64,000 nucleotides of DNA, from positions 186,001-250,000 of the forward strand of contig MSED01000014.1 of the NCBI GenBank assembly GCA_002099365.1, read 5' to 3'. The position numbers and the translations under genes are program-made. Positions 22,586 to 32,487 of the stretch are shown one piece after another. How positions within the stretch are numbered: position 1 is the stretch's first letter; every line of letters begins with the position of its first letter. The DNA comes from Phialophora verrucosa (Eukaryota; Ascomycota; Eurotiomycetes; Chaetothyriales; Herpotrichiellaceae). The notes beneath the pieces are model-generated. The model had not been told where the DNA came from. It did not search any database and saw only the letters and a list, made by a program, of their open reading frames with translations.

Positions 22586-23345
22586 TCTTGAGGTCGATGA
22601 GTTCTAAGTATGGGGAGATGAGAGTGTTTCAGTCGTGCGTACTGCCGTCATTCGAGACCGAGAGTTTATGCGAGAGGATAAGGTCACTCAGACTTGTTTA
22701 CAATAGAGCATGAGAGTCAGGTCGGCAATGGTATCTTCTGGCAGCCTCGCGGCAGCGCCGAGGTTACGCCGTGAGCATATTAGGTTTAGCGTGGCCTTGC
22801 CGTCCTCTGCGCCCACCAAAATGTCACTTTCCTTTCATTTGCACCGTGGCACCTCACCCACACTCGACCATCCACCTCAAAGTGCCTTCAACTCAAATTT
22901 CTGCTTGGTTGTTATTTCTTCCGGATGTATGGTGAGAGGGTGATGGCCAAACAGGGAGAACTCTTCGCGGCACACAGTTTCAATGGCTGGCTCAAGAAGG
23001 CAGTTATGATCGAGACGGAAAACATATCCTAATTCGACACTCTTGTTTTCGTGGGAGACGTTGGAATTGGTCGGAATGGCCCCTCTCCTCGATCCTGGGC
23101 CATGTCCTCTTCCGGTGAGCTATCCAGCTCCCGAAATGTCCCTTGAATGATTGACGGAGAAAGCTCGCGCCTGCGGGGCTGTGTTGACTTACTCCAATGC
23201 CTCTTCCTGTTCCCCTCCTGCTCCCACGTCATTTTCTTTGGGCAACGCAACAATATCCCGAGAAACATTTCCCAAAGTCTCTCTGGTTTCTTCTTTTCCT
23301 ATTTCCACATTTCAAACAACTTTCTTTTGCGCCTCACTCTGCAAT
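22586..23345. promoter_or_regulatory. Divergent promoter region YTH1 / S-formylglutathione hydrolase
   Basis: 760 bp between the two starts. The last 130 bp before 23346 are strongly pyrimidine-rich, as in many fungal leaders. No specific operator is identified. Confidence 0.45.
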
Positions 23346-24313
23346 ATGTCCGTGAATACTCAAGCTACGATTGCCAGCTTCGGCGGGAAGCTGCTCAAAC
23401 TCGCCCACAATTCCTCCACGCTCGGCTGCGAGAGCAAATTCAACCTCTTCCTTCCTCCGCAGTCCCAGAACAGCAAAGTCCCTCTGCTGATCTACCTCTC
23501 CGGCCTCACATGTACTGCCGATAACTGCTCAGAAAAGGGATTTTTCCAACACGGCGCCAGCAAGAGAGGCATCGCAATCTTGTACCCAGACACCAGCCCA
23601 AGTGAGTGAGTGAGGAATTGACACGTGGAACTCTGGCCTGACATGTTGCAGGGGGCATTGGCATTCAGGGCGAGGATGACTCCTACGATTTCGGAACCGG
23701 TGCCGGATTCTACGTCGACGCCACTGCTGAACCATGGTCAAAGAACTACAAGATGTATTCGTACATAACGGAGGAACTGCCCAAGACCGTTTTCGACGCC
23801 TTCAAAGATCAAATTGACCCAACAAAGGTCAGCATTACTGGTCACAGTATGGGCGGCCATGGTGCGCTGTCACTATTCCTGAAGAACCCTGGGAAATACA
23901 AGAGTGTCAGCGCGTTTGCGCCTATCTCCAATCCTTTGAAGGCTCCTTGGGGCGAGAAGGCGTTCAAGGGTTATTTTGGCGAGCAGGACTGGCAAAAGAA
24001 GGGCGCAGAGCATGACTCGACAGAATTGCTGAAGAAATGGAAAGGTGGTGACCTGGATATTCTGATCGATGTGGTTGGTTGACCCGCCTGCCTAACCTTT
24101 GTATTGCGATACTGACTGTCTCAGGGCACTGGTGACAACTTTTACAAACAAGGCCAGCTGCTTCCTGAGAACTTCGTTGCAGCTGCGAAAGAAATCGGCC
24201 AGGAAAAAGGAGTCAACGTTCGGTTCCAGCCTGACTACGACCACAGCTACTACACAATGGCTACCTTTGCGGATGATCACGTTGACCATGCCGCTAAGTA
24301 CTTGTTTGCATAG
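23346..24313 (+). CDS. S-formylglutathione hydrolase (esterase D family)
   Basis: Three exons: 23346-23601, 23652-24073 and 24125-24313, 288 aa. Donors are GTGAGT and GTTGGT. The alternative GT three bases earlier would remove one Val; I chose LIDVG because the family has LID-x-G there. The alpha/beta-hydrolase has SGLTCTADNC near residue 51, the nucleophile motif GHSMGGHGA, and the C-terminal His region PDYDHSYYTMATF. The enzyme hydrolyses S-formylglutathione to formate and glutathione in cytosolic formaldehyde detoxification. Length is that of the family (about 280-295 aa). No formaldehyde dehydrogenase gene lies in the window. Confidence 0.94.
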
Positions 24314-24611
24314 TACGTTTATTGAAGTCACTTTCAATAGAGGCTGACAAGGATAGAAGCGGGAACAAAAAAGTCCAGAAGCTCTGAATCAAGCAGTTTA
24401 TTCACTGCGAACCGATTCATGCCTTTCAATGCTTCCCGTACAGTGAATGTTTTGCTTGTTCATGCTGCCTTTGTCTTTTTTCTTGTTAGTGTTTGTCCCC
24501 TGCCTCCATATCCTCTTGCTCGATCCCACGTTATCGTCTGCAGCTGTCCTCTAAGAACCACTTCTCCCCCATCGACCCCAAGCCCTCCATCCATCTAGTC
24601 ACTCACCCCCA

Positions 24612-24927
24612 ATGTCGCTGAACTACGGATACCTCTTCTCAACGGAAGAGGTTGCCAGAGACTTCGGCAGGTACGACGGCTTCTCTCGAGACAAGAAGGC
24701 CTTCGAATCCATTCCCAACGTCAATATTTCGAGGTCGATGGACAATGATGGGGAAAATGTTGATGTTCCTGAGGTACATCCTCCTCCATCCTGTCTCGTG
24801 TGAGGAAACCTCTAACTCCGCCTGCTTCATGCACCAGATACTCCTCGACTACATCCGCGAGAACCCCAGCCAAACAATGGACCAACTAGCTGAAGCCAGA
24901 TACAACAAGGGAGGACGGCGAGCCTGA
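24612..24927 (+). CDS. Small protein of unknown function, two exons
   Basis: Exons 24612-24773 and 24838-24927, 83 aa. The donor is GTACAT and the acceptor CACCAG. The leader is pyrimidine-rich and the ATG has good context (CCCAATGTC). The product is hydrophilic with acidic and basic patches (EEVARDFGRYDGFSRDKKAF; ending ARYNKGGRRA). There is no signal peptide or membrane segment. I do not recognise it. The frame-preserving intron and codon bias support a real gene, but the function is unknown. Confidence 0.55.
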
Positions 24928-25446
24928 ATGACAGACAACTGCCATGAGCAATCAAAGCTATTGAGCAGAGACTTGGAAGCACTCCATCTGGGTTGAGATG
25001 TTCGGTCAACAATGACGGCGATTGCTATGAACAATGGAATTCTGGATTCCACCACAACACTCTTTCCATCCTCCTGTTTGCTCAGTTGCCGTACATCCCA
25101 GTTCTTTTATTTGTCTAGGGAAGAAAACCGGCATGTTCTAGATGAGAGCTGTGCTCCGGCAATCACATTAGCAAGTATCATGAACGCTCTTTGTCAAACA
25201 CCCGCCCAGCATATAACAAGCATCATGGGCACCATTTCTCAACATCCGGCCAAAATATATCATGCCTATATCACGCCCACGAATGCAAGGCCGACGAGAA
25301 GGATATAAGGCAGACATCATTGCACTTCACTGTTGACACCTGCTTGTCTCCGTGGCAAGATGCCTGCTCATGGCCTCACAGACTTGTCCCTTTCCAGGCC
25401 TTCACAGCCGCTGCTTTCAACAACAGGTTGTATAGCTTCACCCCTT
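24928..25446. other. Intergenic between two small genes
   Basis: About 520 bp with no supported gene. It leads into the palindrome and TATA box described next. Confidence 0.4.
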
Positions 25447-25480
25447 GGCGGCGTACGCCGCCGGCGCACTTATATAAAAA
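25447..25480 (+). promoter_or_regulatory. 16-bp perfect palindrome followed by a TATA box
   Basis: GGCGGCGTACGCCGCC at 25447-25462 is a perfect inverted repeat. The TATATAAAAA box at 25471-25480 begins 9 bases after it. The next ATG downstream is 120 bases away and opens the 80-codon frame. Inverted GC-rich half-sites close to a TATA box look like an operator for a dimeric regulator, for example a Zn2Cys6 factor; this is an inference. Confidence 0.5.
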
Positions 25481-25599
25481 GTCTAATCTACTATCGCTCT
25501 TCATCTCAGTGACAACAACAGTCATTGGCACCGATCTCACACGCGGAGCCCAGTGACGACACCATCACTTCTCAACCTTCTCCTACACCGACCTCAGAC

Positions 25600-25842
25600 A
25601 TGCCTCTCGACAACAAGGGCGAAGCCTTTGAATATATCTCCATCACCACACTGCACGCAACCTCGGAAGCCATCCTGCAACCCCTGAGCCGCCCCTATGG
25701 CTTCAACCGCCGCCTGGTCTATCCGATGCCACACCCATATGGCGCAATCGGGGAGGCACGCCCGGCAGATCGACTGCCCATCAACGTCGGCCCAAGGCCA
25801 GGCGCGCCGTTGAAGCAGGACTCGAAGAAGCAGATGTACTAG
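25600..25842 (+). CDS. Putative 80-aa protein of unknown function downstream of a TATA box
   Basis: The first ATG after the TATA box (25600) opens 80 codons to TAG 25840-25842. The product starts MPLDNKGEAFEYISITT and is Pro-rich in the second half, with YPMPHPYGAIGEARPADRLP. There are no Cys residues, no signal peptide and no membrane segment. The frame is open upstream to about 25525 without an ATG, so the start is fixed by position. G/C-rich third positions support coding. The family is not recognised. A TATA box so near a small frame suggests inducible expression. Confidence 0.5.
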   Translation: MPLDNKGEAFEYISITTLHATSEAILQPLSRPYGFNRRLVYPMPHPYGAIGEARPADRLPINVGPRPGAPLKQDSKKQMY

Positions 25843-27122
25843 GGAGCCTACCCCGGTCCCCGGGCAACGGGCACGATCAGGAGCTGAGTTCAGGTTGGCA
25901 GAAGATAGCCAAAGCAGCCTACATCGTATGAAGTGTCAGCTTTTCCACCGCGATGGCGCAGAGGAGACTCAGAGCAATCATGACGGGTCCGCCCCTACAA
26001 TGGAAGACTCCAACGCAGTACGTCCCCCCCATAACGATGATGCCAATGCAGCTCAACCGACTAACCGCCCTTAGCAACCATTAGCCAGGAGAAGAAGAAC
26101 AAGAAGGAGAAGGAGGCCGACGACGACGGGGGATCTCACGATGGAAGTCGCCGCCGCACCCACCGGCATTATACGCCCGTTGTAGGGGACGCCATCCCTT
26201 GCAATCCTAGCGATGAGAGTCGTCGTCGCTCGCCGCCATACCGCAACGGCGAATACGTACAACATCCTCCAGATCACCCCGGGGCTCCGCGTCGGCTGGA
26301 AAAGCACCCAAGGCCACCTCAATACAGTACAGTACCAAGGACGGTGACCAGCCGAATTTCGCCAGGCTGCCGCAACGCATGCCGATAGCTTTCGCCCCCA
26401 GGCCTCCATCACCACCACCTCTGCGGTTCTTGAGGCCAAGTGCTGTCAGACCGCCAGGATCGACATCGCGCACACAAGCCGATCGACTGCAGCGCCTAGG
26501 TAAAATACGAAAGGGAAGATAGAGTAGGCAGATTGGTTGAAAACTGCGCTGAGGATAGCGCGGACTTTCGAGTGATCGACCGACCGACCGACCGCAGGCA
26601 ATGGTCAACCATGAGGAGCGTGGCGAGGAAGATGTGATTAGCGCAGCGCAGGAGGAAGTACAGGAAGGGAATTAAGAGGAGGAGGAGAAGGAGAAGGAGA
26701 AGGAGAAGGAGAAGGAGAAGGAGAAGGAGAAGGAGAAGGAGAAGGAGAAGGAGGAGAACAAACTGCACGCCCGCTTGCATGGAAAGTGACTGTGCGTGTG
26801 TGTACTGTGTAGACTGGCACGGTGATAGACTTCTGACTCTCGCGACATGCAGGCTCCCACCTACCACTACGGCATTGACTCGAGTACAATGTACAGTATA
26901 ATAACAATGATGAAAACTCCGTGATGCCACCATGCAGTCAACAACTCCAGAGGGGAGCGCGCGGGCCTGCCGCGTCTAACGCTTTTGTTCATTCCTCCTC
27001 CGTCCCTCCCCAACCCGGAAAAGATTGATGCAGTATCCTTGCCTTTTTCGTTCCGTTTCGCGCCTTAATCGAACCCCCGAGATGCAAGAACAATGTCTTA
27101 GTCGTCCCGTTCCGTTCCTGTC
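25843..27122. other. Intergenic with simple repeats
   Basis: About 1.28 kb. It contains the GGAGAA microsatellite listed separately and Pro/Ser or poly-Leu frames that are artefacts of it. It covers the 3' flank of the LCCL gene. No gene is supported. Confidence 0.45.
26669..26757. repeat. GGAGAA hexanucleotide microsatellite
   Basis: About a dozen near-perfect tandem copies of a six-base unit (GGAGAA in one phase), flanked by GGAGGA variants. It reads as poly-Leu or poly-Pro/Ser in the reverse frames, which are therefore not genes. Copy number is likely polymorphic. Confidence 0.9.
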
Positions 27123-29155
27123 TCAGTCCACTCCCGGGATCCAAGACCCGTTGCTCAGCCATTGTGCCGGAGCTGTAAAGTCCGCGTACCACTCCCCTCG
27201 TAACTGCAGGCGACTGACGTATCCAAACCTGAAGAACTCGGGCTCGTCGTCGACTGCCCTCGTCCAGTTGAACGACATGTCATCTTCGGGCCTGAAGGCC
27301 AAAAAGCGCTGGACATCGTTGACGAGGACGCTGATGCCGTCGAAGGACGCAGCGATGTCCTCGAAAGTAAATGCGATGGTATTCCTGCCGGTGACGGCCG
27401 GTGGTTGATGGACCCGCGGGAGGAGACTGCCCAGTTCGCCATCCTGGAGCAATTGGCCGGGCGTTTGGAGAATGCTGTCAAACCCCCACCGTGCGATGCC
27501 GTTGATGAATAGCCCGACGAGAATCCCCTGGTACAGCAAGCTCGGACGTGTCTGGAGCGATGTGCCTGGGAGGAGGATCAAGGCGAGGATGTAGTGGTGT
27601 ATGCGAAGGTTGTTGTCGGGGAAGAGGGCGAGGGCGACGAGTAACGCGGCGACGAGGACGTAGAAATGGAGATAGCGCGGCATGCGGCCTTCGATCCTAA
27701 AGCACCAAGCTTGTCCGGTTGCTATGACGAGCAGAATGCCGACGATCGAAACGAGCGCCACGATGGCCCCAGGTTGTTGTTGGAGGTCATGCGGCGTCAG
27801 TCGGGAGATAGGTATACGGTCGAAGGTGACGTTGTTGAGGGCCCCAACCCAGCACCCGCCGAGCCAGAGGATGGTTCTTTCCACAGGAGCTTTGAGGCCG
27901 TACAGTGTTCGGTGAATGCAGTACTTGTACATGATGTGGGCGACAAATGCAGCCGGGAGAAAACGCCTAAATGCCAGGGAGATCAGGTCGGAATAGTCGG
28001 AGTAGTACGGGGGATCTGATATCAATGCCACGTGGCAGAAGACTCCGACAAAGATGGACCAGAAAAATGTCGTCGAGTTTGTAATGAAAATGGCGAGCAG
28101 AGATGTGAAGACGATCGAGAAGCACAGATATGTCCAACGGGAATCTGTGTACGATGAGGTGCCCGGTCCTGAGGGTCCAAAGGTGAAAGATAAAGGAAAG
28201 TTGGACGGAAATCCAATGCTGGATATACCGTGAGCGCTGATACTTGGGTAGTCGGATTGTTGTCCTATCCTGGCCAACACCCCAGTGCCACCTCGAGAGT
28301 TGGTTACCACCCCAGCATGGATGGCCGCGGGGCAGATAAACGAGTCTCCGCGATAGACTGCAGTGGTCAGGACTCCGGGGTCCTTTGGCCCTCCGATGAC
28401 AAAACTCCGGTAGTTGACTTCCTGGGCTCCGACGTAGTGAGGCTCAAGGATCTTGACGTCTGCACAACCGGCGGGACAGCTGAAGGTGAAGTTGCTATGA
28501 TCGAAGGGACGGCAGTCGCGTCCGTCCAAGCCGCAGTTGGTGCTGTTCGACCTGCCAAGCAGTCAGCAATGGTTTTATCACACTCGAGGTCGGGGACGGA
28601 CCAGAGCTGAGATGTACAGCTCAGTCGAGCTGGTCGGTCGGCGTCTGGATCATTGCTGCCTCCCACTGAAGTTGGAAGAGCGGAAATGAACATCCCGGCC
28701 CAAAGTGCATACAACAGCAGCAGGAGAGACAGCTTGAGCCACGCACTTGGACAACATTTGTCAAGTAGCCGGTCGCAGGCCGCCTGAAGCCATTCTGAAG
28801 ATTGAATCCGATAGGTTCGAGGAGGCGCTGGTCCGTTCAACCAGCGCAAAACAGCTTGAAAGGCCGGCGTGGCCGATAGCAGGCGGTTTCCACTTCGCCA
28901 TGAGATGCGACTGTCCGTGAGCAAAGGCCGGTCTGCCCGATCTGGGGCAATCAGACGAGCCCCTTCTTCTTCATCGTATTGTCCAGCTCCGGCCGGTGCC
29001 AGCAGAGTGTCGTAGCTTGATGTGGCCACGGAGGTGTCTGCGACCATAAGTTCCAAGGGATAGTCTTCATGATCAGAGGCGCCGGTGAGTGATTGAGATT
29101 CGGACTGTGGTGAACCGGTCAACGGTGACAGATTAATAGCAGCCCCATCGCGCAT
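27123..29155 (-). CDS. Fungal LCCL-domain multi-pass membrane protein
   Basis: Two exons on the minus strand, 29155-28602 and 28551-27123, 660 aa. The 50-nt intron has an unusual donor, GTCCGT, but a good branch site (GCTGAC) and CAG acceptor. The join restores SQLWSNSTNCGLDGRDC, the Cys-rich stretch expected before the domain. Residues 1-130 are cytosolic and acidic. A membrane helix (KLSLLLLLYALWAGMFISAL) lies near 135-155. The LCCL domain follows (CPAGC...VNYRSFVIGG...YRGDSFICPAAIHAGVV, about 200-280). Seven or eight helices then follow, and the C-terminus is soluble. Fungal LCCL proteins are conserved but uncharacterised. The start is the first ATG of the frame. Confidence 0.87.
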
Positions 29156-29626
29156 TATCTTCGTCGGGCAGTTGATGCTCTGTAGCTGTGCATGTGGGCG
29201 AATGATCAGGGCCAGCAAAGAGCAACAGGTCGGCCTTATGATGGAAGCGATTTTACAGCAGCGCGGTCCGATATTCAGCTAATGGCAAGGAGAGCAAAAA
29301 GATACTTCAAAAATAGGAGGCACCATGCACTGTAATTAGAAGTTCGGGCTTATTGCCTAGGCGAATCGATAAGGGGATAAGGGGATAAGGACGCGGCGGA
29401 TACGCCTTGAACAGGCTTTTGACCTCCAGACCCTAACGACTAACGGTGTGCGACTAAATCAATCATCACAACTGTGTATCTTGTCTGCGACCCCTAAATC
29501 TACCCAGAAATACCCATAATGACAGACTCCCGTCTAAATATCTCTCTATCTGCAGACCGTAGCATGCTGTGGACTTTTCGCAATCTCCACTGGAGCAGAG
29601 GACCTTCACAGGTTATTACCGTTTGT
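29156..29626. promoter_or_regulatory. LCCL gene promoter region with triple GATA array
   Basis: About 470 bp between the DHA1 transporter 3' end and the LCCL gene start, both on the minus strand. Three GATAAG units at exact 8-bp spacing occupy 29368-29390. The rest shows nothing specific. Confidence 0.55.
29368..29390 (+). promoter_or_regulatory. Three tandem GATAAG sites, 8-bp period
   Basis: The unit GATAAGGG is repeated and followed by a third GATAAGGA. HGATAR is the known core for fungal GATA factors: AreA for nitrogen, SreA for iron, and others. The array sits about 213 bp upstream of the LCCL ATG, within promoter distance. Which factor binds is not known. Confidence 0.55.
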
Positions 29627-31246
29627 TCATGATTCCTGTTGCGTGTAACGACTGCGTTCCCTCCACCGGGCACCGTAACGATAAATCAACACTGGCACGG
29701 GCGCTGTACATATACTTAGTACACACAGCGCAGTGAAACCCCAGCCATAACCAAACCGCTTCACCAAAGGGTCGACGCCGAGCGGTAAAAAGGTCCCCAT
29801 CAGACACCTTGTAACTATCAATGCTGTCATGGCACTTGCCGAATACATTTTGAAAGCGTCGACGACATAGGCCATGAGTGGAAGGAACGCCAGCATCATA
29901 GTAAACCCGAGCAGGGCGAGATTGAAGAGGAGAACAGGGAGCGGAAGCCGCAGTTGGGCCGCCCAACCGTACAAGGCCACGACAAGCGGTGCAGTGAAGG
30001 CGCCAACCATGGCAAGGGGAAGGCGGTACTCGGGCTGTCCTTTCTCCCCGCTCAAGCCGTGGGTATCGCGCAAACGAACGTAGATTCTGTCAAGGAGGTT
30101 GTTGAGGGCTATGACGGAGATGACAGAGCCAACACCTGCAAGTCTTTGTTAGCCCTGATTGGAGCGCACGCAGCGGTGGCATATACTCACTGAAGGCGAT
30201 GAATGCAGAGCCAGTGAGTGCCGGGGAGAGTCCATATAGTCCTTCCAAGATGTCCGGTAACGTGGTGGACATGACATAGAAATAGGCAAACTCCAAAGAT
30301 CCAAATATTGACATGGCCTGTAACACGCCGGAGTCGAAGAAGACGACAAAGGGACGCAATACGGCGTCCAGGAGCTTCCTGGAGCCCTTGTCTTCGGCTT
30401 CGGGGTTGTCGACGTCGAAGATGGTCCGCAAAGCAGTATTGCCAGTCTCCTTGGTCAACCTAGCGACTTTGCGGTTGAGGATGGCCACTTTGAAGGTCTC
30501 CCGGAAACAGGTAAAGAAAACCACTTCGCTGGCGCTTGCCAGGATAATGGCCATCCATAATACCTGCCGCCATCCCAGGCTCTCCGCGATTGCACCGGCT
30601 ATGGCAGGCCCGATGGCCCCTCCAAGCAAGGGCGCCAGCATGATGGCGCTCATCGCAGACCCCCGTTCCTCTTCGATGAACATGTCCCCCACAATGGACG
30701 GATTGAGCACATTGGAAGCGACCGCCAGTCCCGTAAGCGCCCTGGCGGCAATGAAAAGCGGTGTGCTCTTGCACAGCACGGCCAAAACCGTGGCGGAGAT
30801 GAACAGCACATTGGCGACGTTGAAGACGGGGTACCGTCCCACTGACTCCGATAGCGGCGCGAGCACGAGTGGTCCGAATGCCTCGCCAAGTTCCCAGATC
30901 GTCACAAGCAGAACACTGGCTGACTTGCTGTTTGTGCCGTCCAGGTCGTAGACGATGTGGTTGGCCACAGGCACCACGGAGATGCAGGTGAATGTCCTAC
31001 AGTAGAAGCAAAACGTTAGCTGTCACCGGCCGGCACGAGCATACATTGAGCTACATACACCGTAAAGGCCATGAAGGCAAGCAGAGCAACAATGCTCCAT
31101 TTGTACGCCTTGGGCCAGTCCTGAGGGTTCTCTGGATCGCCGTTAGGATCGAAGTCGATAATGTCGCTTCCGTGGGCGGCTTTCAGCGACCCGTTCTCGG
31201 CCGTCTCGCCATGTCGCAGTAACGGTCGAGTTTCCTCGGTTGCCAT
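29627..31246 (-). CDS. MFS transporter, DHA1 (12-helix) type
   Basis: Three exons on the minus strand: 31246-31059, 30996-30191 and 30135-29627, 500 aa. Donors are GTATGT and GTGAGT; the second intron has a GCTAAC branch site. The N-terminus has NPQDWPKAYKW, typical of fungal polyamine/drug DHA1 transporters, before the first helix. Motif A-like ESVGRYPVF and motif C-like LAPLLGGAIGPAIAGAIAE are present. A cytosolic loop of about 60 charged residues separates the two halves. The likely role is plasma-membrane export of a small organic compound; the substrate is unknown. It is divergent from the D-lactate dehydrogenase gene, which may or may not mean shared regulation. Confidence 0.9.
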
Positions 31247-32487
31247 TCCGTGCCGCTGGTATTAATTGACCTGTGGTCCCGCAAAGTGTTCGGGATGCGT
31301 CGACGCTGCCAGGTATCAAGACCCAGGCGACGATGCTCAGCATTCGATTAAGTATGTAGTGTTGAAAGGGCAAAATCTAACTCGGTCGTAATCGGCAGAG
31401 GCAAAACTCAGCGGGATGTACACTATAAGGCAACATTCAGCATGCATCGTACGAGCGATCGGCCCTATCATGGGCGGTGTGGCGTATTCCACGAAATTTG
31501 TAAACGAAAAGGCGTGCGAGGGTCCCTCCCCCTCCCCTCCCCCCTCCGCCCTACATACTTTTGACTCATGTAATCTAAGTCCCACCGAAATAGCCGGTCT
31601 GGCCAGGCGGCGGCTTTACGCCCAAATCCTGTCCTTTATCTTATGTACCTTCTCCTCTCGATTAGCCGCTCGCGCTCTTTTGTGCCTGCTTATCGTCCTG
31701 CGACCCGCGCGCATTCATCGCCACTCGACGTTCTCGCGATGACGTGAGTACTTTATTTGGACGACTCGATATTAGTCAAGCACACGCCTTCCAACGGAGC
31801 TGTGCACACTTCGTGGTGGGAATTGATGTCGATGACGGGCGAGGGGGACAATGTCGGTGTGCGCGGACAAATCGTTGACATCGCGAAACCTTGTGCATGG
31901 CCATAACGCAGTCCCTCCGGGTTTGCAGTATCCTATTGACTACCAAAAAGCTTTATGCTTCTTTGCTCGACGCGACAAAAACCTGGGCAATTTTGCTTTT
32001 GATATCGGCCCTCGGGAGTCCTACATGTTGGATGAATGCTGTGCCTTCTCACGATTCACGTTGCTAGGCATAGCGATCTGGATCCATTTGCATCGACCGT
32101 CCTGATCAGGCGCGAGCTCTAAGATCGATTGTGCTAGCTTCGTAATATATGTTGACAGCTGCGTACTCCGTGTAGTCTTCGCCATCAGATCAACCCCAGC
32201 ACAGTAGACCCATGGTGCCCGTGCGGCCCTTGCACCCGGGGATCTTCCCCTTCTCTAGGCAGGATGGGGAGAGAGGGGCCCCTCAGCCTTGTGAAGCGAC
32301 CGGCCCGACGCCGCGCAATTATTTTATTCCGGGGCCGTACCGAGGGCGGTCTACTGTACCTGTTGTTCCGGGGCTTCGGGTTGGAGTCGATGCGCTCCCC
32401 ATCTTACGATTGTTCTAGAGAGTAGAGAGAGTCCGAAGATCCCCATTTGCTCTCCCTGGACGTTTTTTCAACGTATAATAACGTAGG
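31247..32487. promoter_or_regulatory. Divergent promoter region, DHA1 transporter / D-lactate dehydrogenase
   Basis: About 1.24 kb between head-to-head starts. Short open frames on both strands lack coding bias. One GTACTCCGT motif is at 32163-32171. No clear factor site array is seen. Confidence 0.45.

Noticed and set aside
26496..26933. Minus-strand frame encoding a long poly-Leu run
   Set aside because: Produced by the GGAGAA microsatellite; other frames give poly-Pro/Ser. There is no conserved flanking sequence.
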